The position numbers were made by a program, and so were the translations under genes. From NCBI GenBank assembly GCA_023459495.1, contig JAEWTL010000090.1, positions 1 through 64,000 of the forward strand: DNA of 64,000 nucleotides, written 5' to 3'. Below the pieces are notes generated by a model. That model did not search any database. It worked only from the letters and a program-made list of their open reading frames with translations, and was not told the DNA's origin. The DNA is from Bacillota bacterium (GTDB lineage Bacteria; Bacillota; Clostridia; Christensenellales; SZUA-584). Shown one piece after another: positions 40,865 through 49,644 of this stretch. The stretch's first letter is position 1; each line of letters starts with the position of its first letter.

Positions 40865-42949
40865 ATGCAGATATCATCGTCCTACCAGTACCAATCGTCA
40901 CACAGAAGAAAAAAGCGCAGACGTAAAGCAAGAAACAGGGGCTTTCTAACCGCGCTCACTACTATTCTTGTAGTGTGTGCCGGTTTCGCTATTGTCTTTT
41001 TGGTGTTATATTCAAATCTCAACATTCAGTGTTGCATGGAGCTGGGCGATCCCCTTCCTTCTGCCAATATATTTTCAGTCAACAACGCAGTATCTGTAAC
41101 CTATATCAGTGATACTTCCTCGATAGATATAAGCGAAACGGGCAGCCACTGGATTCACATCTCCGCCAACGGCAAAGATCGTCTCGTCGATCTGATGGTA
41201 CGCGATACGGTGCCGCCGCAGGCCCAGCCTGTAGAGCTGTCCATCTCAATCGCGCAGCAGGTCACGCCAGACCAGCTTGTCACCAGCCTCACGGATGCGG
41301 ATTCCGTCAGGCTGAAATGGGACAAGGCCCCAAGCTTCGGGACGGTCGGCAACTACCCGGTAGTGGTTCGTATGACGGACATGAGCGGCAACACCGCTTC
41401 GGTTACTTCCACGGTACATATCCGCGCCGTGCAGGAGTCTGTTGCCTGTGAGGCAGGCAGCGCGCCGCCAGCGCTGGCGAGCTTTCTGGTGGACAACAGT
41501 TTAAACGCTGCGTTTGTCACGGATATCGGCGCTCTGCCGCTCAACACGCCCGGCGAATATCCTGTAGATATCGCAATCGACGGTATCACCTATACCTCGC
41601 AGCTTGTCATAACGGATACGGTAAATCCGGAAGTCACCGTAAAGACGGTCTATCTGGAACCAGGGGCAAGCGCTGCGCCCGAAGATTTTATAACCTCATA
41701 TGCGGACGCAAGCGCATTGTCGTATGAATTTGTTGCGGAACCGGATTTCAGCACCATCGGTGTACAGAACGTACAGATTCGGGTCACTGACCTGGGCGGC
41801 AACGCTGTTACCGCTGATGCGACGCTGCTGATTTCCAACGTCGCCCCCGTCACCATTGAAGCGCGCGAAGCTCCGGTTACGCCGGAGGATTTCAACATCT
41901 CCGGATATGCCTCCGCTTCGGTATCCACAGCTTTTATTCCCAACACGCTTGGCGAGCATGTGGTGGACCTGGTCCTCGACGGCGTCATAAACCCCTCTAT
42001 CGTCACGGTGGTGGATACCACACCGCCGCTGGCGCAGCCCGCCAATGTGTTCTGGTACCTCAATCATCCGCTGGCCTCCGACAAACTGGTTAGTGGCGCA
42101 CACGATTGCACAGGCGTCACCTGCGCCTACGCGGCTGAACCCGATTGGACGTCCGCGGGCCAACAGAGTGTTTCCGTTGTCGTAACCGATGCGGCGGGTA
42201 ATACCACGCAGGTGAACAGCACGCTGACGCTGCAGCCGGATACCCAGGCGCCTTCGCTGTACGGCGTAAGGGACCGCTACTGCTATATTGGGCAGGCCGT
42301 CGCCTACTTCGATGAGGTGCTTGCGGAGGATAATTGCGACGCGGAAGTAACGGTCAACGTCGATAAATCGCAGGTGAATATCCATGCCGCGGGCACCTAC
42401 CCGGTTTCGTACACCGCAACCGACTCCTCGGGCAACAGCGTGACCCTCTCCTGCAAATTCACCTTTGTGGAGGAGACGATCACAGACGATGAACTGAACG
42501 CTGCGGTGGATGCGGTTTTGGCTGAGATCACCACGCCTGACATGTCGATCGGCTATAAAGCGTACGCTATATATAAATATGTATACAACCATGTCCACTA
42601 CACCGGAACCTCCAATAAAACTGACTGGAAGTACGAAGCATACCGAGGCATCACAACAGGTCGGGGCGACTGCTTCACGTTCTATGCAACAACCAAGTGC
42701 CTGCTTGAGCGCATCGGCGCACAAACGATGTGTGTGGAGCGTCACGGCGGCAAAGACACCCATCATTACTGGCTGCTCGTCAACCTGGGCACCGGTTGGT
42801 ACCACATGGACACCATTAACGTAGGGCCGCAGAACTTTGAGTGTTTCATGCGGACGACCAAGGATATCCTTACTCGGTCAACCTACTTCTGGAGTTTTGA
42901 CCAGAGCCTTTACCCGGCCACACCCACGGAGGACTATGTGCTTGAATGA
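40865..42949 (+). CDS. Membrane-anchored protein with Ig-like repeats and a transglutaminase-like domain
   Basis: A 694-residue type II membrane protein. A cytoplasmic Arg/Lys-rich N terminus and one membrane helix (about 27-50) are followed by about five extracellular beta-sandwich repeats of the DUF5011/Big type, marked by recurring D-T-x-P-P and D-x-x-G-N phrases. The C-terminal papain-fold transglutaminase-like domain (about 545-690) has Cys603 in GRGDCFTFYATT, His634 in HHYWLLV and Asp649 in WYHMDT, a full triad. It is the first gene of the dlt-like operon and overlaps the ligase gene. I infer a surface enzyme acting on peptide or polymer near the modified glycopolymer. Confidence 0.8.
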   Translation: MQISSSYQYQSSHRRKKRRRKARNRGFLTALTTILVVCAGFAIVFLVLYSNLNIQCCMELGDPLPSANIFSVNNAVSVTYISDTSSIDISETGSHWIHISANGKDRLVDLMVRDTVPPQAQPVELSISIAQQVTPDQLVTSLTDADSVRLKWDKAPSFGTVGNYPVVVRMTDMSGNTASVTSTVHIRAVQESVACEAGSAPPALASFLVDNSLNAAFVTDIGALPLNTPGEYPVDIAIDGITYTSQLVITDTVNPEVTVKTVYLEPGASAAPEDFITSYADASALSYEFVAEPDFSTIGVQNVQIRVTDLGGNAVTADATLLISNVAPVTIEAREAPVTPEDFNISGYASASVSTAFIPNTLGEHVVDLVLDGVINPSIVTVVDTTPPLAQPANVFWYLNHPLASDKLVSGAHDCTGVTCAYAAEPDWTSAGQQSVSVVVTDAAGNTTQVNSTLTLQPDTQAPSLYGVRDRYCYIGQAVAYFDEVLAEDNCDAEVTVNVDKSQVNIHAAGTYPVSYTATDSSGNSVTLSCKFTFVEETITDDELNAAVDAVLAEITTPDMSIGYKAYAIYKYVYNHVHYTGTSNKTDWKYEAYRGITTGRGDCFTFYATTKCLLERIGAQTMCVERHGGKDTHHYWLLVNLGTGWYHMDTINVGPQNFECFMRTTKDILTRSTYFWSFDQSLYPATPTEDYVLE

Positions 42950-44459
42950 CAGAATGACCAACATATTGGAATACCTAGAGGACACTGCTCCGCGCTATAA
43001 GGACAAGGTTGCTTTCGCGGACGAAGATACCGCGCTCACCTTCAGTGAACTCTATGTCAGGGCGCGCGCCATCGGGTCGTATCTGCTCCGGCAGGGCCTC
43101 TCCCGCGAGCCCGTCGTCGTGTTCATGGGCAAATCGCCGCAGACCATAAGCGCGTTCTTGGGCGTCGTATACGCGGGCTGCTATTACGTGCCGCTGGATG
43201 AAGAGATGCCCGCACAGCGCATACGATTAATATTGGAGCAGCTTCAGCCCCGCGCGTTGATTTGCGACGCTGTATCGCGCGAGGCGGCAGAGCGCCACGG
43301 CTTCATGGGCGAAATCCTGCTTTATAACGATATCGCGAGCGGACCAGCCGACGAAGCGGCGCTGCAGGCCGTGCGGGAGCGGGCCATTGATACGGACCCG
43401 ATCTATGTCGTGTTCACCTCCGGTTCCACGGGCATCCCTAAGGGCGTAGCAGCCTGCCACCGCAGCGTGATCGACTACGTGGAAGCCCTGACTGAAGTGC
43501 TGCGCGTAACCAGCGATTCCGCGTTTGGGATGCAGGTGCCGCTCTACGTGGATGCATGCCTCAAGGAGGTCTTCTCCACGCTGAAATTCGGCGCGACCAC
43601 CTGGATGATCCCTAAGCAGCTGTTCATGTTCCCGATTCAGCTCGTGGAGTTTTTGAACCAGCACGAGATCAACACCGTGTGTTGGGTGGTGTCTGCGCTG
43701 ACGCTCATCTCGGGTCTTGGGGCATTCAAAAAGGTGGTGCCGCAGCACCTCAGAACCATCGCATTTGGCAGTGAGGTCTTCCCCATCCGGCAGTTCAACC
43801 TGTGGAAACAACATGTGCCGGACGCGCGCTACATCAATCTGTACGGCCCCACCGAGACGACCGGCATGACATGCTGGTACGAGGTGGACCGCGAGTTTGG
43901 CCCAGACGAAGCCATCCCCATTGGGCACGCCTTCCACAACCGCGAGATCCTGCTGCTCGACGGCGACCGGCTGGCGGAACCGGGTGAGCCGGGTGATATC
44001 TGCATCCGTGGCACATGTCTGACGCTGGGCTATTACGGCGCTTTTGATAAGACTGCCGATGCCTTTGTGCAAAACCCGCTGAATCCGCATTACCCGGAGC
44101 TGATCTACCGCACGGGCGACATCGGGCGCATCAATGATCGCGGTGAGCTCGTGTTCGTATCGCGCCGCGACAGCCAGATCAAGCATATGGGCCAGCGCAT
44201 CGAACTGGGTGAAGTGGAGATGGCGGCAAGCACGGTGGATGCTGTAGGCGGTGCGGGATGTATATTTGACGGAGAAAAGAAAAAAATCATTCTGTTCTAT
44301 GTGGGCGAGATTGCCGAGGCTGCCGTATCTACGGCGCTGAGGGATAAGCTGCCACGGTATATGCTGCCCAATATGATTTTCCGGCTGGAGCGCATGCCCT
44401 ATACGTCCAACGGCAAACTCGATCGCATTGCGCTCAAAGCGCAGTATGAAGCCAAGTAA
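42942..44459 (+). CDS. DltA-like adenylating ligase (amino acid--carrier protein ligase)
   Basis: An adenylate-forming enzyme of about 505 residues that should activate an amino acid with ATP and load it on the carrier protein encoded next. Family motifs are VFTSGSTGIPKGV (A3), LYGPTETTGM (A5), YRTGDIGRI (A7), and SNGKLDR with the catalytic Lys at the C terminus (A10). The start is uncertain: TTG 42942 has GGAGG at the right distance, ATG 42954 is the next alternative and ATG 42936 is too close. DltA normally takes D-alanine; specificity residues were not assigned, and the neighbouring racemase leaves other D-amino acids open. Confidence 0.85.
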   Translation: MNDRMTNILEYLEDTAPRYKDKVAFADEDTALTFSELYVRARAIGSYLLRQGLSREPVVVFMGKSPQTISAFLGVVYAGCYYVPLDEEMPAQRIRLILEQLQPRALICDAVSREAAERHGFMGEILLYNDIASGPADEAALQAVRERAIDTDPIYVVFTSGSTGIPKGVAACHRSVIDYVEALTEVLRVTSDSAFGMQVPLYVDACLKEVFSTLKFGATTWMIPKQLFMFPIQLVEFLNQHEINTVCWVVSALTLISGLGAFKKVVPQHLRTIAFGSEVFPIRQFNLWKQHVPDARYINLYGPTETTGMTCWYEVDREFGPDEAIPIGHAFHNREILLLDGDRLAEPGEPGDICIRGTCLTLGYYGAFDKTADAFVQNPLNPHYPELIYRTGDIGRINDRGELVFVSRRDSQIKHMGQRIELGEVEMAASTVDAVGGAGCIFDGEKKKIILFYVGEIAEAAVSTALRDKLPRYMLPNMIFRLERMPYTSNGKLDRIALKAQYEAK

Positions 44460-44482
44460 TTTAACGAAGGAGCCCTTGCATC

Positions 44483-44713
44483 ATGGAAGCATTACTGGAC
44501 ATCCTGACTAACTTGCACCCCGACGTGAATTTCACCCACGCGGAGAAGCTGGTGGACAACAAAATATTGGACTCATTCGACATTGTCACGATCATCGCCG
44601 AGGTGGACAGCGAATACGGGGTGGCGATCCCCGCCGAGGAAATCGTACCCGACAATTTCAACTCCGCCCAGGCGCTCTACGCATTGATTCAGCGGCTGGA
44701 CGAAGGCGAATGA
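44483..44713 (+). CDS. DltC-like acyl/aminoacyl carrier protein
   Basis: A 76-residue carrier protein with Ser31 in NKILDSFDIVTII, the site for 4'-phosphopantetheine. The acidic helical profile is that of DltC/ACP. GAAGGAG precedes the start. It lies 23 bp after the ligase and 8 bp before the MBOAT gene, giving the order A-C-B-D rather than the common A-B-C-D. Confidence 0.88.
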   Translation: MEALLDILTNLHPDVNFTHAEKLVDNKILDSFDIVTIIAEVDSEYGVAIPAEEIVPDNFNSAQALYALIQRLDEGE

Positions 44714-44721
44714 GGTAACCC

Positions 44722-46308
44722 ATGCTGTTTACGTCCCCGGAGTTTCTGCTCTTCCTCGTGGCGCTGTTTTTGGTATACTATCTGATTCCCAAGCGGTTTC
44801 AGTGGGTATTGCTGCTCGCCGCCAACGCGGTGTTCTATGCGTTCGCTGGCTGGAGCGGCTTCATCTATATCTCGGTCACGATACTGACCGCGTATTTCGC
44901 CGGACGGCGTATGAGTGCGATCCACAGCGAAAGCGACGCATATATCGCAGTGCACCGCAGCGAGTTGTCCAAGGAGGAGCGCAAGGAACGCAAGGCGGTT
45001 GCCAAGCGCCGGTCGCGCATGTGGCTGGTGCTGTGCCTCGTGATCAACTTTGGCATCCTTACGGTGCTCAAATACGCCAACTTCGCGATATCGCTCGTCG
45101 GGCCACTGTTTACAACCGATCCGCAGTCGGCCTTCATCAGCCTCGCGCTGCCCATGGGCATATCGTTCTACACGTTCCAAATGATGGGCTACCTCATCGA
45201 CGTGCACCGGGGCAAGTACCCTGCGGAGCGCAACGTCTTTCGGTTCGCGCTGTTCGGTTCGTTCTTCCCGCTGCTGGTGCAGGGTCCCATCTCGCGCTTC
45301 GACCAGCTCTCCGAGACGCTCTACAAGCCGCACGATTTCGACGGGCGGCAAGTGGTCTTCGGTCTGCAGCGCGTGCTGTGGGGCTACTTCAAAAAGGTGG
45401 TCATCGCGGACCGCATTATGGTGGCGGTAACCACGCTTGTAGGCGATCCGCAGGCTTACAATGGCGGGTTCGTGCTGTGCGGTATGGTGTTCTACGCGCT
45501 GCAGCTCTACGCGGATTTCACGGGCGGCATCGATATCACCATCGGCATCGCGCAGGTGCTCGGCATCCGCGTGCAGGAGAATTTCCTGCGGCCCTACTTC
45601 GCCAAGGGCATCGCGGAATACTGGCGGCGCTGGCACATTTCGCTGGCATCGTGGTTCCGGGACTACCTGTTCTACCCCATATCGGCTTCGCGGCCCATGC
45701 TGGAGCTGTCTAAAAAGGCGCGCGCCAAATTGGGTAATGGCTTTGGCAAAAGGCTGCCCGTGTACGTCGCCACCATCGTAGTATGGGTCATCACCGGGCT
45801 GTGGCACGGCGCGGCGTGGAACTTCGTGGTGTGGGGCGCGTTGACCGGCGCGATCATCATCGTCTCACAGGAGTTCATGCCGCTGTACGCAAAGTTTCAT
45901 CACCGTTTCCCCAAGCTGGGGGACAGCTTTGGATACCGGTTGTTTCAGGTGGGGCGCACGTTTTTGCTGATGTCGTCGCTGCGCATACTCGACTGTTATC
46001 GCAACGTTCCCGTATCCTTTAAGATGTTTGGGTCGTTGTTTACGACATGGAACTGGAACGAGGTATTCAGCGGCGCGCTGCTAAAGCTCGGCCTCACCGC
46101 CGCGGATTATGCCGTAGTGGCTTTGGGCGCGGTTCTGCTGATCACCGTATCGCTGATCCAGCGGCGCGGACCCATCCGCGAACGGCTGGCGGATGGGCCG
46201 TATGGCCTGCGGTACGCGCTGGTTGCCGTGCTCATCCTTGCGGTAATTGTTTTTGGCGCGTATGGTATCGGCTTCGACTCGAGCCAGTTTATCTATAATC
46301 AGTTTTAG
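44722..46308 (+). CDS. MBOAT acyltransferase (DltB/AlgI-like)
   Basis: A 528-residue polytopic membrane protein of the MBOAT family with roughly eleven helices. Diagnostic blocks are MGISFYTFQMMGYLIDVHRG, EYWRRWHISLASWFRDYLFY (His305) and WVITGLWHGAAWNF (His362, the conserved catalytic His). It is longer than typical DltB (about 390-400 residues) and nearer to AlgI/PatA types. It is expected to move the activated group from the carrier across the membrane onto an extracellular acceptor. Confidence 0.88.
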   Translation: MLFTSPEFLLFLVALFLVYYLIPKRFQWVLLLAANAVFYAFAGWSGFIYISVTILTAYFAGRRMSAIHSESDAYIAVHRSELSKEERKERKAVAKRRSRMWLVLCLVINFGILTVLKYANFAISLVGPLFTTDPQSAFISLALPMGISFYTFQMMGYLIDVHRGKYPAERNVFRFALFGSFFPLLVQGPISRFDQLSETLYKPHDFDGRQVVFGLQRVLWGYFKKVVIADRIMVAVTTLVGDPQAYNGGFVLCGMVFYALQLYADFTGGIDITIGIAQVLGIRVQENFLRPYFAKGIAEYWRRWHISLASWFRDYLFYPISASRPMLELSKKARAKLGNGFGKRLPVYVATIVVWVITGLWHGAAWNFVVWGALTGAIIIVSQEFMPLYAKFHHRFPKLGDSFGYRLFQVGRTFLLMSSLRILDCYRNVPVSFKMFGSLFTTWNWNEVFSGALLKLGLTAADYAVVALGAVLLITVSLIQRRGPIRERLADGPYGLRYALVAVLILAVIVFGAYGIGFDSSQFIYNQF

Positions 46309-46317
46309 GCGGACAAT

Positions 46318-47439
46318 ATGGAACCGGTAATCAATGTAACGGAAGTTAAACCAAAAACAAAATGGCAGAAACGGTCCGCCGCAGTCTCCGCGACGGCAAT
46401 ACTGCTGGCAGTGCTGTATCTGCTGCAGCTGCTGGTCATGCCCAAGTATAGCGGCGCGATACGCGAAGGCGCTCTGGTCTCCGAATATTACAACGAGACC
46501 ACGCCGCACGATGTAATCTTTGTGGGCGACTGCGAGGTGTACGAGAATTTCTCACCCGTCAAGCTATGGGAGGATTACGGCATCACGAGCTATATTCGTG
46601 GCAGTGCCCAGCAGCTCATCTGGCAGTCGTATTATCTGCTGGAGGAGACGCTGCGCTATGAGACCCCCAAAGTTGTGGTGTTCAACGTACTATCGATGAA
46701 GTATGCAGAGCCGCAAAACGAGGCGTACAACCGCATGACGCTGGATGGCATGCGCTGGTCGGACATCAAGTTGAAAGCCGTCGAGGCTTCCATGACGGAC
46801 GACGAAACACTGCTGTCATACGTCTTTCCGCTGCTGCGGTTCCACTCGCGCTGGAGCGAGCTCTCTGCGGATGACTTTAACTATATGTTTGGCAATAAGA
46901 ACATATCGCATAACGGTTATTTAATGCGTACCGACGTGCGCCCCACCACGCAGCTGCCCGCGCAGCCCGTGCTGCCCGACTATACGTTCAGCGATACCTG
47001 TTACCATTATCTCGACATGATGACGCAGCTCTGTAAAGAGCACGGTATCGAGCTCATACTGATCAAGTCTCCCAGCATCTATCCCTTCTGGTACGACGAG
47101 TGGGATCAGCAAATCGTAGATTACGCGGCCAAAAACGATCTCACATACATCAACTTCATGAAGCTTACGGAGCAAACCGGCATCAATATGCAAACGGATA
47201 CATACGACATGGGAATGCATTTAAACCTTTCGGGAGCAGAAAAAGCGTCGGCTTACCTGGGGGCAATATTGACGCAGGACTTTGACCTTCAGGATCACCG
47301 CGGGGACGCGGAGCTGAGCAGCGTTTGGGCGGAAAAGGTGGGTGCGTACAACGCGGAAAAAACGGCACAGGAAGCAGAGATCGCTAAATATGGCCATCTT
47401 CAAAGCCTGACCGTGGATTTTGATAAGGAGGAATCATGA
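46318..47439 (+). CDS. DltD/AlgX-like SGNH membrane protein with Cys in place of Ser
   Basis: A 373-residue protein with an N-terminal membrane anchor (about 22-41) and an external SGNH-type domain. The block I position reads VGDCEVYENFSP, so the usual nucleophile Ser is Cys72. The C-terminal Asp297 and His301 lie in DMGMHLN. It follows the MBOAT gene by 9 bp and so holds the DltD position, where such proteins hand the group from carrier or MBOAT to the polymer. Whether Cys72 is catalytic or the domain is a binding relic is unknown. The ribosome site is weak (GGCGGAC). Confidence 0.8.
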   Translation: MEPVINVTEVKPKTKWQKRSAAVSATAILLAVLYLLQLLVMPKYSGAIREGALVSEYYNETTPHDVIFVGDCEVYENFSPVKLWEDYGITSYIRGSAQQLIWQSYYLLEETLRYETPKVVVFNVLSMKYAEPQNEAYNRMTLDGMRWSDIKLKAVEASMTDDETLLSYVFPLLRFHSRWSELSADDFNYMFGNKNISHNGYLMRTDVRPTTQLPAQPVLPDYTFSDTCYHYLDMMTQLCKEHGIELILIKSPSIYPFWYDEWDQQIVDYAAKNDLTYINFMKLTEQTGINMQTDTYDMGMHLNLSGAEKASAYLGAILTQDFDLQDHRGDAELSSVWAEKVGAYNAEKTAQEAEIAKYGHLQSLTVDFDKEES

Positions 47440-48014
47440 GGAAGATTATTTATGGTTTGCTGGCTCTGGCCGCAGTGGCCATGCTGGCGGCATGCGGAAG
47501 CGGAAGCGAGGGTGTCGTCGTGGACCCCAACGCAAGTTCGGGGCAGCCGGCTCAGAATTCTCAGGGCGGCACAGAGGTTTCCGGCGGCGATGTAACGCTC
47601 ACGTCGGGTGGATTGCTCTTCTATCAGTCGGGCGACGTTAAAATTTACCCATACGACCTGGCGGACGAAGTGCTTGCCAGTCTCGGCGAGCCAACCGGTA
47701 CATTTGAATCGGCCAGCTGCGCTTATCAGGGCATGGACTACTTCTATTACTACGACGGCTTCCAGCTCACAGTCAACGACGTGGACGGCGCAAAACACGT
47801 GACGGTAATCACGGTTGCGGACGATACGGTGTCCATCCCGCAGGGTGTCAAAATCGGCAGCACGGAAGAAGAGATGAAGCAGCTGATGGGCGACAGCTAT
47901 ACGGAATCGTCCGGTCTATATGTGTTTACAGAGCTCAACACCACGCTGCAGATTACAATCAAGGAAGGCAAAGTAGCTTCTATAGTATACATATATACAC
48001 CGCCGACCGCTTAA
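47436..48014 (+). CDS. Small lipoprotein of the dlt-like operon
   Basis: A 192-residue lipoprotein with signal and lipobox LAAC (Cys20) and a Ser/Gly/Gln-rich linker. A small domain ends in IPQGVKIGSTEEEMKQLMG and a beta-hairpin, a pattern reminiscent of BamE/SmpA-like folds. AAGGAGG precedes the start, and it overlaps the SGNH gene by 4 bp. No enzymatic motif is visible; it may be a surface accessory of the modification system. Confidence 0.75.
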   Translation: MRKIIYGLLALAAVAMLAACGSGSEGVVVDPNASSGQPAQNSQGGTEVSGGDVTLTSGGLLFYQSGDVKIYPYDLADEVLASLGEPTGTFESASCAYQGMDYFYYYDGFQLTVNDVDGAKHVTVITVADDTVSIPQGVKIGSTEEEMKQLMGDSYTESSGLYVFTELNTTLQITIKEGKVASIVYIYTPPTA

Positions 48015-48019
48015 AGGAA

Positions 48020-48769
48020 ATGGATAACGATCGTAAGACGCTGGGCATTATCGGCGGCATGGGGCCGATGGCCACGGCGGACCTGTTCTATAAGATCATC
48101 GCGAATACCGACGCCTCCACCGACGCCGGGCATATTCATATCGTTATCGACAACAACCCCAAGATTCCCGACCGTACGGCAGCGGTGCTTTCGGACAGCG
48201 ACGCGCCGCTCCCTTACATCGTGGAAGCCGCTCAGTTGCTGGTACGGATGGGCGCGGATGTGCTCCTGCTCCCGTGCAACACCTCGCACGTGTACTATGA
48301 ACGGCTCTGTGATGCCGTGAACATGCCGGTAATCAACATGATTGAGGAGACCGCGGCGCAAACCGCAGCAATGGGCATAGAGCGGGTGGGGCTGCTCGCT
48401 ACCAAAGGGACGCTGCATGCAAGGCTCTATGAGAAGTCGCTCTCGGCGTACGGCGTCGACGCAGTACTGCCATCCGCACGCGGGCAGTCCGATGTCATGT
48501 CGCTGATCTATAACGGGGTCAAGGCTGGAGCGGAAACCTTCGATACCACCAAAATTTGCGGAGAGCTTCGCCGGATGGCAAGGCGCGGCGCAGTGGCGTT
48601 CATTCTAGGATGCACAGAGCTCCCCGTGGCATTTGAAAGATATCATATTCCCTTTCCATATATCGACCCTTCACTGATATTGGCGAAGGCCGCCATCCTT
48701 CGGGCGGGTTATGCCATTAAGCCGTCCGATCCGGCAGTTTTCGTAACGGAAGATCCTTCTTCCGCATAG
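48020..48769 (+). CDS. Aspartate/glutamate racemase family protein
   Basis: A 249-residue cofactor-independent racemase. It has GIIGGMGPMATADLF at the N terminus and the two catalytic Cys in LLPCNTSH (Cys86) and ILGCTELP (Cys198). Such enzymes interconvert L- and D-aspartate or glutamate, and some YgeA-like members have broader range. It begins 5 bp after the lipoprotein stop with AAAGGA close to the ATG, so it is most likely the last gene of the dlt-like operon. That suggests it supplies the D-amino acid used by the ligase, which is an inference. Confidence 0.88.
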   Translation: MDNDRKTLGIIGGMGPMATADLFYKIIANTDASTDAGHIHIVIDNNPKIPDRTAAVLSDSDAPLPYIVEAAQLLVRMGADVLLLPCNTSHVYYERLCDAVNMPVINMIEETAAQTAAMGIERVGLLATKGTLHARLYEKSLSAYGVDAVLPSARGQSDVMSLIYNGVKAGAETFDTTKICGELRRMARRGAVAFILGCTELPVAFERYHIPFPYIDPSLILAKAAILRAGYAIKPSDPAVFVTEDPSSA

Positions 48770-48828
48770 CGGAGGCTGAATGGAATTTAAGGGTCGACCG
48801 TATGCCTTTCATGTCTTCATGATATAAC

Positions 48829-48860
48829 AAAAACGCCTCCTGCTGTTGCTGCAGAAGGCG
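48829..48860 (-). terminator. Terminator of the nucleoside catabolic operon
   Basis: CGCCTCCTGC (48834-48843) and GCAGAAGGCG (48851-48860) form the stem; on the minus strand it is followed by TTTTTG. It may also stop the convergent dlt-like transcript. Confidence 0.85.
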
Positions 48861-48900
48861 CTCCCCCCACTCCGCTACGGGTAACTGAAATTCGATTTTG

Positions 48901-49620
48901 TTACAGGCAGGCGCCCTTAAACTCCCGGATGACCTGCTGCAGCCGCGGAACGTCGTCCTGCAGCTTCAATATGGTACTGCCCACGAAAACGCCGTCTGCG
49001 CCCGCTTCCTTGGCCATGCGGATATCATCCGCGGTATAGATACCCACGCCGCAGTAGATTTCGCGCTCAATGCCCTCTTCGCGCAGCTTTGCAATGCAAT
49101 CCTTCAGCGTCGGATACTCCGGGTTAATGTCGATGCCCACCGGCTTGGCCTGCATATAGACGAAACCGTTGGAGTTTTTCGCAACGCTGATCTCCTCATC
49201 GTCCATGTTGAACTGCACATAGCAGGATACGCGCATACCTTCGGCGATGCAGCGGTTTTTAATTGTCTCGTCCTTCATCCCCACCAGGATGAGGTCTTTA
49301 AAGCCATGCTCACCGCAGTACCGGAGAAACTTTTCCACGCCGATGTCCCGCACAGTGTCCTCATACATGAGCAGCAGCAGCCGCGTATCCGGCAGCTCAC
49401 GCCGCAGCGTCGCAATGCCGTCCATATACTTGTCATAGTCTCTGCACGCCTTAAGAGCAGCCTTCATTCTTGAAGCAATGTATTCGCCCTCCAGAAACGG
49501 ATTGGGCGACGGAAAATCCACCTCCACAATATCGCATCCGGCCTCCACATACCTTTTCGCCGTTTCGATGCTGTCCGCAATGGTGGGATAACCGTTCGAT
49601 AAGTAGCATATTAACTTCAT
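48901..49620 (-). CDS. TrpA-like TIM-barrel protein without a TrpB partner
   Basis: A 239-residue homologue of tryptophan synthase alpha. It aligns through AGCDIVEVDFPSPNP (Glu33 at the place of catalytic Glu49), FLEGEYIASR (Glu44 where TrpA has catalytic Asp60), and CGVGIYTADDIR. A C-terminal phosphate site GADGVFVGSTIL is present. Retained Glu and phosphate site with altered second acid suggest aldolase-type cleavage of a different sugar phosphate. It is the last gene of the GntR operon, far from any trp gene. GGAAGG lies ten bases before the start. Confidence 0.8.
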   Translation of the reverse strand: MKLICYLSNGYPTIADSIETAKRYVEAGCDIVEVDFPSPNPFLEGEYIASRMKAALKACRDYDKYMDGIATLRRELPDTRLLLLMYEDTVRDIGVEKFLRYCGEHGFKDLILVGMKDETIKNRCIAEGMRVSCYVQFNMDDEEISVAKNSNGFVYMQAKPVGIDINPEYPTLKDCIAKLREEGIEREIYCGVGIYTADDIRMAKEAGADGVFVGSTILKLQDDVPRLQQVIREFKGACL

Positions 49621-49644
49621 ATTTATATTAACCTTCCGTCTTTC

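Noticed and set aside
41696..42805. Long minus-strand frame inside the Ig/transglutaminase gene
   Set aside because: It is antisense to a well-supported gene with a complete catalytic triad and has no recognisable domain.
43227..44186. Minus-strand frame of 319 codons within the ligase gene
   Set aside because: It is antisense to all of the adenylation motifs and shows no family resemblance.
40865..48769. Calling the cluster a standard D-alanine dlt operon
   Set aside because: The racemase, the transglutaminase-like protein, the long MBOAT and the Cys variant of the SGNH protein all depart from it, so gene symbols dltA-D were not assigned.
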